Part shown: one piece after another, positions 12,099-25,342 of the stretch
Layout: the number at the start of each line of letters is the position of its first letter
How positions within the stretch are numbered: the first letter of the stretch is position 1
Assembly (NCBI RefSeq): GCF_051020765.1
Contig: NC_134930.1
Location: 5,518,001 to 5,582,000, forward strand
Reading direction: 5' to 3'
Source: Lasioglossum baleicum
Taxonomy: Eukaryota; Arthropoda; Insecta; Hymenoptera; Halictidae
Length of the DNA: 64,000 nucleotides
Program-made: the position numbers and the translations under genes
Notes under the pieces: model-generated
Databases searched by the model: none
What the model saw: only the letters and a program-made list of their open reading frames with translations
Told to the model about the DNA's origin: nothing

Positions 12099-12899
12099 CT
12101 AAGAAGGTAGTGTATACCAGTTCGGGGACGAAACCGGTGAGTCCCACCTCGGCCTCATGGCTAAGAAGGTAGTGTATACCTGTTCGCGGACGACACTGAT
12201 CAGTCCCATCTCGGCCTCATGGCTAAGAAGGTAGTGCATACCAGTTCCGGACGACACCGGTGAGTCCCATCTCGGCCTCATGGCTAAGAAGGTAGTGTAT
12301 ACCAGTTTCGGACGACACCGGTAAGTCCCTTCTCGGCCTCATGGCTAAGAAGGTAGTGTATACCAGTTCGGGGACGAAACCGGTGAGTCCCATCTCGGCC
12401 TCATGGCTAAGAAGGTAGTGTATACCTGTTCGCGGACGACACCGATCAGTCCCATCTCGGCCTCATGGCTAAGAAGGTAGTGTATACCAGTTCCGGACGA
12501 CACCGGTAAGTCCCTTCTCGGCCTCATGGCTAAGAAGGTAGTGTATACCAGTTCGGGGACGAAACCGGTGAGTCCCATCTCGGCCTCATGGCTAAGAAGG
12601 TAGTGTATACCTGTTCGCGGACGACACCGATCAGTCCCATCTCGGCCTCATGGCTAAGAAGGTAGTGTATACCTGTTCGCGGACGACACCGATCAGTCCC
12701 ATCTCGGTCTCATGGCTAAGAAGGTAGTGTACACCAGTTCCGGACGACACCGGTGAGCCCCTTCTCGGCCTCATGGCTAAGAAGGTAGTGTATACCAGTT
12801 CCGGACGACACCGGTGAGTCCCATCTCGGCCTCATGGCTAAGAAGGTAGTGTATACCTGTTCGCGGACGACACCGATCAGTCCCTTCTCGGCCTCATGG
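12099..12899. repeat. 13-monomer block of 801 bp
   Basis: This thirteen-monomer string (eight 62-mers and five 61-mers) contains the TTTCGGACG variant and ends after the TACACC variant and a CTT-tailed B. The same block is seen at 18,631-19,431, 24,542-25,342, 41,470-42,270 and 54,149-54,949. A partial version begins at 36,299. It usually sits immediately upstream of the 27-monomer unit. The phase chosen is arbitrary. Confidence 0.8.
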
Positions 12900-14561
12900 C
12901 TAAGAAGGTAGTGTATACCAGTTCGGGGACGAAACCGGTGAGTCCCACCTCGGCCTCATGGCTAAGAAGGTAGTGTATACCTGTTCGCGGACGACACTGA
13001 TCAGTCCCATCTCGGCCTCATGGCTAAGAAGGTAGTGTATACCAGTTCCGGACGACACCGGTGAGTCCCATCTCGGCCTCATGGCTAAGAAGGTAGTGTA
13101 TACCAGTTCCGGACGACACCGGTAAGTCCCTTCTCGGCCTCATGGCTAAGAAGGTAGTGTATACCAGTTCGGGGACGAAACCGGTGAGTCCCATCTCGGC
13201 CTCATGGCTAAGAAGGTAGTGTATACCTGTTCGCGGACGACACCGATCAGTCCCATCTCGGCCTCGTGGCTAAGAAGGTAGTGTATACCTGTTCGCGGAC
13301 GACACCGATCAGTCCCATCTCGGCCTCATGGCTAAGAAGGTAGTGTATACCAGTTCCGGAAGACACCGGTGAGCCCCTTCTCGGCCTCATGGCTAAGTAG
13401 GTAGTGTATACCAGTTCCGGACGACACCGGTGAGTCCCATCTCGGCCTCATGGCTAAGAAGGTAGTGTATACCTGTTCGCGAACGACACCGATCAGTCCC
13501 TTCTCGGCCTCATGGCTAAGAAGGTGGTGTATACCAGTTCGGGGACGAAACCGATCAGTCCCATCTCGGTCTCATGGCTAAGAAGGTAGTGTATACGAGT
13601 TCCGGACGACACCGGTGAGCCCCTTCTCGGCCTCATGGCTAAGTAGGTAGTGTATACCAGTTCCGGACGACACCGGTAAGTCCCTCCTCGGCCTCATGGC
13701 TAAGAAGGTAGTGTATACCTGTTCGCGGACGACACCGATCAGTCCCATCTCGGCCTCATGGCTAAGAAGGTAGTGTATACCAGTTCGCGGACGACACCGA
13801 TCAGTCCCATCTCGGCCTCATGGCTAAGAAGGTAGTGTATACCAGTTCCGGACGACACCGGTAAGTCCCTTCTCGGCCTCATGGCTAAGAAGGTAGTGTA
13901 TACCAGTTCCGGACGACACCGGTGAGTCCCATCTCGGCCTCATGGCTAAGAAGGTAGTGTATACCTGTTCGCGGACGACACCGATCAGTCCCATCTCGGC
14001 CTCATGGCTAAGAAGGTAGTGTATACCAGTTCGGGGACGAAACCGGTGAGTCCCACCTCGGCCTCATGGCTAAGAAGGTAGTGTATACCTGTTCGCGGAC
14101 GACACCGATCAGTCCCATCTCGGCCTCATGGCTAAGAAGGTAGTGTATACCAGTTCCGGAAGACACCGGTGAGCCCCTTCTCGGCCTCATGGCTAAGTAG
14201 GTAGTGTATACCAGTTCCGGACGACACCGGTGAGTCCCATCTCGGCCTCATGGCTAAGAAGGTAGTGTATACCTGTTCGCGAACGACACCGATCAGTCCC
14301 TTCTCGGCCTCATGGCTAAGAAGGTAGTGTATACCAGTTCGCGGACGACACCGATCAGTCCCATCTCGGCCTCATGGCTAAGAAGGTAGTGTATACCAGT
14401 TCCGGACGACACCGGTAAGTCCCATCTCGGCCTCATGGCTAAGAAGGTAGTGTATACCAGTTCCGGACGACACCGGTGAGTCCCATCTCGGCCTCATGGC
14501 TAAGAAGGTAGTGTATACCTGTTCGCGGACGACACCGATCAGTCCCATCTCGGCCTCATGG
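12900..14561. repeat. Higher-order repeat unit, 27 monomers, 1,662 bp
   Basis: Using the class labels of the exemplar entries, the order is C, B(CTGATC), A, D, C, B, B, G, A, H, I, J, D', B, E, D, A, B, C, B, G, A, H, E, D(CAT tail), A, B. By length this is six 62-62-61-61 tetramers (6 x 246) plus three extra 62-bp monomers, which sums exactly to 1,662. The next unit begins in the same phase at 14,562 but is truncated after four or five monomers. The starting phase is a convention. Confidence 0.85.
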
Positions 14562-15101
14562 CTAAGAAGGTAGTGTATACCAGTTCGGGGACGAAACCGG
14601 TGAGTCCCACCTCGGCCTCATGGCTAAGAAGGTAGTGTATACCTGTTCGCGGACGACACTGATCAGTCCCATCTCGGCCTCATGGCTAAGAAGGTAGTGT
14701 ATACCAGTTCCGGACGACACCGGTGAGTCCCATCTCGGCCTCATGGCTAAGAAGGTAGTGTATACCAGTTCCGGACGACACCGGTAAGTCCCTTCTCGGC
14801 CTCATGGCTAAGAAGGTAGTGTATACCAGTTCGGGGACGAAACCGGTGAGTCCCATCTCGGCCTCATGGCTAAGAAGGTAGTGTATACCTGTTCGCGGAC
14901 GACACCGATCAGTCCCTTCTCGGCCTCATGGCTAAGAAGGTAGTGTATACCAGTTCGGGGACGAAACCGGTGAGTCCCACCTCGGCCTCATGGCTAAGAA
15001 GGTAGTGTATTCCTGTTCGCGGACGACACCGATCAGTCCCATCTCGGCCTCATGGCTAAGAAGGTAGTGTATACCAGTTCAGGACGACACCGGTAAGTCC
15101 C

Positions 15102-18100
15102 TTCTCGGCCTCATGGCTAAGAAGGTAGTGTATACCAGTTCGGGGACGAAACCGGTGAGTCCCACCTCGGCCTCATGGCTAAGAAGGTAGTGTATACCTG
15201 TTCGCGGACGACACTGATCAGTCCCATCTCGGCCTCATGGCTAAGAAGGTAGTGTATACCAGTTCCGGACGACACCGGTAAGTCCCTTCTCGGCCTCATG
15301 GCTAAGAAGGTAGTGTATACCAGTTCGGGGACGAAACCGGTGAGTCCCATCTCGGCCTCATGGCTAAGAAGGTAGTGTATACCTGTTCGCGGACGACACC
15401 GATCAGTCCCATCTCGGCCTCATGGCTAAGAAGGTAGTGTATACCAGTTCGGGGACGACACCGGTGAGTCCCATCTCGGCCTCATGGCTAAGAAGGTAGT
15501 GTATACCAGTTCCGGACGACACCGGTAAGTCCCTTCTCGGCCTCATGGCTAAGAAGGTAGTGTATACCAGTTCGGGGACGAAACCGGTGAGTCCCATCTC
15601 GGCCTCATGGCTAAGAAGGTAGTGTATACCTGTTCGCGGGCGACACCGATCAGTCCCATCTCGGCCTCGTGGCTAAGTAGGTAGTATATACCAGTTCCGG
15701 ACGACACCGGTGAGTCCCATCTCGGCCTCATGGCTAACAAGGTAGTGTATACCTGTTCGCGGACGACACCGATCAGTCCCATCTCGGCCACATGGCTAAG
15801 AAGGTAGTGTATACCTGTTCGCGGACAACACCGATCAGTCCCATCTCTGCCTCATGGCTAAGTAGGTAGTGTGTACCAGTTCCGGACGACACCGGTGAGT
15901 CCCATCTCGGCCTCATGGCTAAGAAGGTAGTGTATACCTGTTCGCGGACGACACCGATCAGTCCCTTCTCGGCCTCATGGCTAAGAAGGTAGTGTATACC
16001 AGTTCGGGGACGAAACCGGTGAGTCCCACCTCGGCCTCATGGCTAAGAAGGTAGTGTATTCCTGTTCGCGGACGACACCGATCAGTCCCATCTCGGCCTC
16101 ATGGCTAAGAAGGTAGTGTATACCAGTTCAGGACGACACCGGTAAGTCCCTTCTCGGCCTCATGGCTAAGAAGGTAGTGTATACCAGTTCGGGGACGAAA
16201 CCGGTGAGTCCCATCTCGGCCTCATGGCTAAGAAGGTAGTGTATACCTGTTCGCGGACGACACCGATCAGTCCCATCTCGGCCTCATGGCTAAGAAGGTA
16301 GTGTATACCAGTTCGGGGACGACACCGGTGAGTCCCATCTCGGCCTCATGGCTAAGAAGGTAGTGTATACCAGTTCGCGGACGACACCGATCAGTCCCAT
16401 CTCGGCCTCATGGCTAAGAAGGTAGTGTATACCTGTTCGCGGACGACACCGATCAGTCCCATCTCGGCCTCATGGCTAAGAAGGTAGTGTATACCAGTTC
16501 GGGGACGACACCGGTGAGTCCCATCTCGGCCTCATGGCTAAGAAGGTAGTGTATACCAGTTCGCGGACGACACCGATCAGTCCCATCTCGGCCTCATGGC
16601 TAAGAAGGTAGTGTATACCAGTTCGGGGACGAAACCGGTGAGCCCCTTCTCGGCCTCATGGCTAAGAAGGTAGTGTATACCTGTTCGCGGACGACACCGA
16701 TCAGTCCCTTCTCGGCCTCATGGCTAAGAAGGTAGTGTATACCAGTTCGGGGACGAAACCGGTGAGTCCCACCTCGGCCTCATGGCTAAGAAGGTAGTGT
16801 ATACCAGTTCAGGACGACACCGGTAAGTCCCTTCTCGGCCTCATGGCTAAGAAGGTAGTGTATACCAGTTCCGGACGACACCGGTAAGTCCCTTCTCGGC
16901 CTCATGGCTAAGAAGGTAGTGTATACCAGTTCGGGGACGAAACCGGTGAGTCCCATCTCGGCCTCATGGCTAAGAAGGTAGTGTATACCAGTTCAGAACG
17001 ACACCGGTAAGTCCCTTCTCGGCCTCATGGCTAAGAAGGTAGTGTATACCAGTTCGGGGACGAAAAAGGTGAGTCCCATCTCGGCCTCATGGCTAAGAAG
17101 GTAGTGTATACCTGTTCGCGGACGACACCGATCAGTCCCATCTCGGCCTCATGGCTAAGAAGGTAGTGTATACCAGTTCGGGGACGACACCGGTGAGTCC
17201 CATCTCGGCCTCATGGCTAAGAAGGTAGTGTATACCAGTTCGGGGACGAAACCGATCAGTCCCATCTCGGTCTCATGGCTAAGAAGGTAGTGTATACCAG
17301 TTCCGGACGACACCGGTGAGCCCCTTCTCGGCCTCATGGCTAAGTAGGTAGTGTATACCAGTTCCGGACGACACCGGTAAGTCCCTCCTCGGCCTCATGG
17401 CTAAGAAGGTAGTGTATACCTGTTCGCGGACGACACCGATCAGTCCCATCTCGGCCTCATGGCTAAGAAGGTAGTGTATACCAGTTCGCGGACGACACCG
17501 ATCAGTCCCATCTCGGCCTCATGGCTAAGAAGGTAGTGTATACCAGTTCCGGACGACACTGGTAAGTCCCTTCTCGGCCTCATGGCTAAGAAGGTAGTGT
17601 ATACCAGTTCCGGACGACACCGGTGAGTCCCATCTCGGCCTCATGGCTAAGAAGGTAGTGTATACCAGTTCCGGACGACACCGGTGAGCCCCTTCTCGGC
17701 CTCATGGCTAAGTAGGTAGTGTATACCAGTTCCGGACGACACCGGTGAGTCCCATCTGGGCCTCATGGCTAAGAAGGTAGTGTATACCTGTTCGCGAACG
17801 ACACCGATCAGTCCCATCTCGGCCTCATGGCTAAGAAGGTAGTGTATACCAGTTCGCGGACGACACCGATCAGTCCCATCTCGGCCTCATGGCTAAGAAG
17901 GTAGTGTATACCAGTTCCGGACGACACCGGTAAGTCCCTTCTCGGCCTCATGGCTAAGAAGGTAGTGTATACCAGTTCCGGACGACACCGGTGAGTCCCA
18001 TCTCGGCCTCATGGCTAAGAAGGTAGTGTATACCTGTTCGCGGACGACACCGATCAGTCCCATCTCGGCCTCATGGCTAAGAAGGTAGTGTATACCAGTT

Positions 18101-21100
18101 CGGGGACGAAACCGGTGAGTCCCACCTCGGCCTCATGGCTAAGAAGGTAGTGTATACCTGTTCGCGGACGACACCGATCAGTCCCATCTCGGCCTCATGG
18201 CTAAGAAGGTAGTGTATACCAGTTCCGGAAGACACCGGTGAGCCCCTTCTCGGCCTCATGGCTAAGTAGGTAGTGTATACCAGTTCCGGACGACACCGGT
18301 GAGTCCCATCTCGGCCTCATGGCTAAGAAGGTAGTGTATACCTGTTCGCGGACGACACCGATCAGTCCCATCTCGGCCTCATGGCTAAGAAGGTAGTGTA
18401 TACCAGTTCGCGGACGACACCGATCAGTCCCATCTCGGCCTCATGGCTAAGAAGGTAGTGTATACCAGTTCCGGACGACACTGGTAAGTCCCTTCTCGGC
18501 CTCATGGCTAAGAAGGTAGTGTATACCAGTTCCGGACGACACCGGTGAGTCCCATCTCGGCCTCATGGCTAAGAAGGTAGTGTATACCTGTTCGCGGACG
18601 ACACCGATCAGTCCCATCTCGGCCTCATGGCTAAGAAGGTAGTGTATACCAGTTCGGGGACGAAACCGGTGAGTCCCACCTCGGCCTCATGGCTAAGAAG
18701 GTAGTGTATACCTGTTCGCGGACGACACTGATCAGTCCCATCTCGGCCTCATGGCTAAGAAGGTAGTGCATACCAGTTCCGGACGACACCGGTGAGTCCC
18801 ATCTCGGCCTCATGGCTAAGAAGGTAGTGTATACCAGTTTCGGACGACACCGGTAAGTCCCTTCTCGGCCTCATGGCTAAGAAGGTAGTGTATACCAGTT
18901 CGGGGACGAAACCGGTGAGTCCCATCTCGGCCTCATGGCTAAGAAGGTAGTGTATACCTGTTCGCGGACGACACCGATCAGTCCCATCTCGGCCTCATGG
19001 CTAAGAAGGTAGTGTATACCAGTTCCGGACGACACCGGTAAGTCCCTTCTCGGCCTCATGGCTAAGAAGGTAGTGTATACCAGTTCGGGGACGAAACCGG
19101 TGAGTCCCATCTCGGCCTCATGGCTAAGAAGGTAGTGTATACCTGTTCGCGGACGACACCGATCAGTCCCATCTCGGCCTCATGGCTAAGAAGGTAGTGT
19201 ATACCTGTTCGCGGACGACACCGATCAGTCCCATCTCGGTCTCATGGCTAAGAAGGTAGTGTACACCAGTTCCGGACGACACCGGTGAGCCCCTTCTCGG
19301 CCTCATGGCTAAGAAGGTAGTGTATACCAGTTCCGGACGACACCGGTGAGTCCCATCTCGGCCTCATGGCTAAGAAGGTAGTGTATACCTGTTCGCGGAC
19401 GACACCGATCAGTCCCTTCTCGGCCTCATGGCTAAGAAGGTAGTGTATACCAGTTCGGGGACGAAACCGGTGAGTCCCACCTCGGCCTCATGGCTAAGAA
19501 GGTAGTGTATACCTGTTCGCGGACGACACTGATCAGTCCCATCTCGGCCTCATGGCTAAGAAGGTAGTGTATACCAGTTCCGGACGACACCGGTGAGTCC
19601 CATCTCGGCCTCATGGCTAAGAAGGTAGTGTATACCAGTTCCGGACGACACCGGTAAGTCCCTTCTCGGCCTCATGGCTAAGAAGGTAGTGTATACCAGT
19701 TCGGGGACGAAACCGGTGAGTCCCATCTCGGCCTCATGGCTAAGAAGGTAGTGTATACCTGTTCGCGGACGACACCGATCAGTCCCATCTCGGCCTCGTG
19801 GCTAAGAAGGTAGTGTATACCTGTTCGCGGACGACACCGATCAGTCCCATCTCGGCCTCATGGCTAAGAAGGTAGTGTATACCAGTTCCGGAAGACACCG
19901 GTGAGCCCCTTCTCGGCCTCATGGCTAAGTAGGTAGTGTATACCAGTTCCGGACGACACCGGTGAGTCCCATCTCGGCCTCATGGCTAAGAAGGTAGTGT
20001 ATACCTGTTCGCGAACGACACCGATCAGTCCCTTCTCGGCCTCATGGCTAAGAAGGTGGTGTATACCAGTTCGGGGACGAAACCGATCAGTCCCATCTCG
20101 GTCTCATGGCTAAGAAGGTAGTGTATACGAGTTCCGGACGACACCGGTGAGCCCCTTCTCGGCCTCATGGCTAAGTAGGTAGTGTATACCAGTTCCGGAC
20201 GACACCGGTAAGTCCCTCCTCGGCCTCATGGCTAAGAAGGTAGTGTATACCTGTTCGCGGACGACACCGATCAGTCCCATCTCGGCCTCATGGCTAAGAA
20301 GGTAGTGTATACCAGTTCGCGGACGACACCGATCAGTCCCATCTCGGCCTCATGGCTAAGAAGGTAGTGTATACCAGTTCCGGACGACACCGGTAAGTCC
20401 CTTCTCGGCCTCATGGCTAAGAAGGTAGTGTATACCAGTTCCGGACGACACCGGTGAGTCCCATCTCGGCCTCATGGCTAAGAAGGTAGTGTATACCTGT
20501 TCGCGGACGACACCGATCAGTCCCATCTCGGCCTCATGGCTAAGAAGGTAGTGTATACCAGTTCGGGGACGAAACCGGTGAGTCCCACCTCGGCCTCATG
20601 GCTAAGAAGGTAGTGTATACCTGTTCGCGGACGACACCGATCAGTCCCATCTCGGCCTCATGGCTAAGAAGGTAGTGTATACCAGTTCCGGAAGACACCG
20701 GTGAGCCCCTTCTCGGCCTCATGGCTAAGTAGGTAGTGTATACCAGTTCCGGACGACACCGGTGAGTCCCATCTCGGCCTCATGGCTAAGAAGGTAGTGT
20801 ATACCTGTTCGCGAACGACACCGATCAGTCCCTTCTCGGCCTCATGGCTAAGAAGGTAGTGTATACCAGTTCGCGGACGACACCGATCAGTCCCATCTCG
20901 GCCTCATGGCTAAGAAGGTAGTGTATACCAGTTCCGGACGACACCGGTAAGTCCCATCTCGGCCTCATGGCTAAGAAGGTAGTGTATACCAGTTCCGGAC
21001 GACACCGGTGAGTCCCATCTCGGCCTCATGGCTAAGAAGGTAGTGTATACCTGTTCGCGGACGACACCGATCAGTCCCATCTCGGCCTCATGGCTAAGAA

Positions 21101-21442
21101 GGTAGTGTATACCAGTTCGGGGACGAAACCGGTGAGTCCCACCTCGGCCTCATGGCTAAGAAGGTAGTGTATACCTGTTCGCGGACGACACTGATCAGTC
21201 CCATCTCGGCCTCATGGCTAAGAAGGTAGTGTATACCAGTTCCGGACGACACCGGTGAGTCCCATCTCGGCCTCATGGCTAAGAAGGTAGTGTATACCAG
21301 TTCCGGACGACACCGGTAAGTCCCTTCTCGGCCTCATGGCTAAGAAGGTAGTGTATACCAGTTCGGGGACGAAACCGGTGAGTCCCATCTCGGCCTCATG
21401 GCTAAGAAGGTAGTGTATACCTGTTCGCGGACGACACCGATC
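15102..21442. repeat. 6,532-bp unit, copy 2
   Basis: This is the direct tandem partner of 8,570-14,910, matching monomer for monomer. By eye only a couple of single-base differences separate the two, so the duplication is recent or the copies are being homogenised. It ends near 21,442, where this copy continues with a CTCGTGG-led B monomer while copy 1 has a CTT-tailed B. Its last third (from ~19,800) also belongs to the larger 16,990-bp duplication, so the two events overlap. Confidence 0.88.
19432..21093. repeat. 27-monomer HOR unit, 1,662 bp
   Basis: Same monomer order as 12,900-14,561, reached through the 6,532-bp duplication. The spacing of the C-B(CTGATC) markers at 19,432 and 21,094 is exactly 1,662 bp. 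Confidence 0.85.
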
Positions 21443-24400
21443 AGTCCCATCTCGGCCTCGTGGCTAAGAAGGTAGTGTATACCTGTTCGCGGGCGACACC
21501 GATCAGTCCCATCTCGGCCTCATGGCTAAGAAGGTAGTGTATACCAGTTCCGGAAGACACCGGTGAGCCCCTTCTCGGCCTCATGGCTAAGTAGGTAGTG
21601 TATACCAGTTCCGGACGACACCGGTGAGTCCCATCTCGGCCTCATGGCTAAGAAGGTAGTGTATACCTGTTCGCGAACGACACCGATCAGTCCCTTCTCG
21701 GCCTCATGGCTAAGAAGGTGGTGTATACCAGTTCGGGGACGAAACCGATCAGTCCCATCTCGGTCTCATGGCTAAGAAGGTAGTGTATACGAGTTCCGGA
21801 CGACACCGGTGAGCCCCTTCTCGGCCTCATGGCTAAGTAGGTAGTGTATACCAGTTCCGGACGACACCGGTAAGTCCCTCCTCGGCCTCATGGTTAAGAA
21901 GGTAGTGTATACCTGTTCGCGGACGACACCGATCAGTCCCATCTCGGCCTCATGGCTAAGAAGGTAGTGTATACCAGTTCGCGGACGACACCGATCAGTC
22001 CCATCTCGGCCTCATGGCTAAGAAGGTAGTGTATACCAGTTCCGGACGACACCGGTAAGTCCCTTCTCGGCCTCATGGCTAAGAAGGTAGTGTATACCTG
22101 TTCGCGGACGACACTGATCAGTCCCATCTCGGCCTCATGGCTAAGAAGGTAGTGTATACCAGTTCCGGACGACACCGGTGAGTCCCATCTCGGCCTCATG
22201 GCTAAGAAGGTAGTGTATACCAGTTCCGGACGACACCGGTAAGTCCCTTCTCGGCCTCATGGCTAAGAAGGTAGTGTATACCAGTTCGGGGACGAAACCG
22301 GTGAGTCCCATCTCGGCCTCATGGCTAAGAAGGTAGTGTATACCTGTTCGCGGACGACACCGATCAGTCCCATCTCGGCCTCGTGGCTAAGAAGGTAGTG
22401 TATACCTGTTCGCGGACGACACCGATCAGTCCCATCTCGGCCTCATGGCTAAGAAGGTAGTGTATACCAGTTCCGGAAGACACCGGTGAGCCCCTTCTCG
22501 GCCTCATGGCTAAGTAGGTAGTGTATACCAGTTCCGGACGACACCGGTGAGTCCCATCTCGGCCTCATGGCTAAGAAGGTAGTGTATACCTGTTCGCGAA
22601 CGACACCGATCAGTCCCTTCTCGGCCTCATGGCTAAGAAGGTAGTGTATACCTGTTCGCGGACGACACCGATCAGTCCCATCTCGGCCTCATGGCTAAGA
22701 AGGTAGTGTATACCAGTTCGCGGACGACACCGATCAGTCCCATCTCGGCCTCATGGCTAAGAAGGTAGTGTATACCAGTTCCGGACGACACCGGTAAGTC
22801 CCTTCTCGGCCTCATGGCTAAGAAGGTAGTGTATACCAGTTCCGGACGACACCGGTGAGTCCCATCTCGGCCTCATGGCTAAGAAGGTAGTGTATACCTG
22901 TTCGCGGACGACACCGATCAGTCCCATCTCGGCCTCATGGCTAAGAAGGTAGTGTATACCAGTTCGGGGACGAAACCGGTGAGTCCCACCTCGGCCTCAT
23001 GGCTAAGAAGGTAGTGTATACCTGTTCGCGGACGACACCGATCAGTCCCATCTCGGCCTCATGGCTAAGAAGGTAGTGTATACCAGTTCCGGAAGACACC
23101 GGTGAGCCCCTTCTCGGCCTCATGGCTAAGTAGGTAGTGTATACCAGTTCCGGACGACACCGGTGAGTCCCATCTCGGCCTCATGGCTAAGAAGGTAGTG
23201 TATACCTGTTCGCGAACGACACCGATCAGTCCCTTCTCGGCCTCATGGCTAAGAAGGTAGTGTATACCTGTTCGCGAACGACACCGATCAGTCCCTTCTC
23301 GGCCTCATGGCTAAGAAGGTGGTGTATACCAGTTCGGGGACGAAACCGATCAGTCCCATCTCGGTCTCATGGCTAAGAAGGTAGTGTATACGAGTTCCGG
23401 ACGACACCGGTGAGCCCCTTCTCGGCCTCATGGCTAAGTAGGTAGTGTATACCAGTTCCGGACGACACCGGTAAGTCCCTCCTCGGCCTCATGGCTAAGA
23501 AGGTAGTGTATACCTGTTCGCGGACGACACCGATCAGTCCCATCTCGGCCTCATGGCTAAGAAGGTAGTGTATACCAGTTCGCGGACGACACCGATCAGT
23601 CCCATCTCGGCCTCATGGCTAAGAAGGTAGTGTATACCAGTTCCGGACGACACCGGTAAGTCCCTTCTCGGCCTCATGGCTAAGAAGGTAGTGTATACCA
23701 GTTCCGGACGACACCGGTGAGTCCCATCTCGGCCTCATGGCTAAGAAGGTAGTGTATACCTGTTCGCGGACGACACCGATCAGTCCCATCTCGGCCTCAT
23801 GGCTAAGAAGGTAGTGTATACCAGTTCGGGGACGAAACCGGTGAGTCCCACCTCGGCCTCATGGCTAAGAAGGTAGTGTATACCTGTTCGCGGACGACAC
23901 CGATCAGTCCCATCTCGGCCTCATGGCTAAGAAGGTAGTGTATACCAGTTCCGGAAGACACCGGTGAGCCCCTTCTCGGCCTCATGGCTAAGAAGGTAGT
24001 GTATACCTGTTCGCGGACGACACCGATCAGTCCCACCTCGGCCTCATGGCTAAGAAGGTAGTGTATACCTGTTCGCGGACGACACCGATCAGTCCCATCT
24101 CGGCCTCATGGCTAAGAAGGTAGTGTATACCAGTTCCGGAAGACACCGGTGAGCCCCTTCTCGGCCTCATGGCTAAGTAGGTAGTGTATACCAGTTCCGG
24201 ACGACACCGGTGAGTCCCATCTCGGCCTCATGGCTAAGAAGGTAGTGTATACCTGTTCGCGGACGACACCGATCAGTCCCATCTCGGCCTCATGGCTAAG
24301 AAGGTAGTGTATACCAGTTCGCGGACGACACCGATCAGTCCCATCTCGGCCTCATGGCTAAGAAGGTAGTGTATACCAGTTCCGGACGACACTGGTAAGT

Positions 24401-25090
24401 CCCTTCTCGGCCTCATGGCTAAGAAGGTAGTGTATACCAGTTCCGGACGACACCGGTGAGTCCCATCTCGGCCTCATGGCTAAGAAGGTAGTGTATACCT
24501 GTTCGCGGACGACATAGATCAGTCCCATCTCGGCCTCATGGCTAAGAAGGTAGTGTGTACCAGTTCGGGGACGAAACCGGTGAGTCCCACCTCGGCCTCA
24601 TGGCTAAGAAGGTAGTGTATACCTGTTCGCGGACGACACTGATCAGTCCCATCTCGGCCTCATGGCTAAGAAGGTAGTGTATACCAGTTCCGGACGACAC
24701 CGGTGAGTCCCATCTCGGCCTCATGGCTAAGAAGGTAGTGTATACCAGTTTCGGACGACACCGGTAAGTCCCTTCTCGGCCTCATGGCTAAGAAGGTAGT
24801 GTATACCAGTTCGGGGACGAAACCGGTGAGTCCCATCTCGGCCTCATGGCTAAGAAGGTAGTGTATACCTGTTCGCGGACGACACCGATCAGTCCCATCT
24901 CGGCCTCATGGCTAAGAAGGTAGTGTATACCAGTTCCGGACGACACCGGTAAGTCCCTTCTCGGCCTCATGGCTAAGAAGGTAGTGTATACCAGTTCGGG
25001 GACGAAACCGGTGAGTCCCATCTCGGCCTCATGGCTAAGAAGGTAGTGTATACCTGTTCGCGGACGACACCGATCAGTCCCATCTCGGCC
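21420..25090. repeat. 3.67-kb segment, copy 1 of 3
   Basis: The same order recurs at 33,180-36,845 (offset 11,757 bp) and again from about 38,410 (offset 16,990, then 16,928). Diagnostic variants shared by all three include GCGGGCGAC (21,490, 33,247, 38,480), CATGGTTAAG (21,892, 33,649, 38,882) and GACATAGATC with GTGTGTACC (24,513, 36,270, 41,441). All three also hold a chimeric B monomer with a CACCT tail near 24,034. Confidence 0.83.
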
Positions 25091-25342
25091 TCATGGCTAA
25101 GAAGGTAGTGTATACCTGTTCGCGGACGACACCGATCAGTCCCATCTCGGTCTCATGGCTAAGAAGGTAGTGTACACCAGTTCCGGACGACACCGGTGAG
25201 CCCCTTCTCGGCCTCATGGCTAAGAAGGTAGTGTATACCAGTTCCGGACGACACCGGTGAGTCCCATCTCGGCCTCATGGCTAAGAAGGTAGTGTATACC
25301 TGTTCGCGGACGACTCCGATCAGTCCCTTCTCGGCCTCATGG

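Larger units (their letters stand above)
8570..15101. repeat. 6,532-bp unit, copy 1
   Basis: About 106 monomers. From about 8,570 to 14,910 the monomer order is repeated 6,532 bp downstream. Rare markers present in both copies include GTAGTATAT with TAACAAGG (near 9,152-9,206 and 15,684-15,738), TCGGCCACATGG, GTGTGTACC, GTATTCCTG, TTCAGAACG, GAAAAAGG and GTAGTGCATACC. The last ~190 bp (14,910-15,101) has no counterpart at the end of copy 2. It instead resembles 9,440-9,620, which suggests the crossover that made the duplication. Visible private changes are CATGGGTAAG near 9,695 and GAATCCGG near 10,409. Confidence 0.88.
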
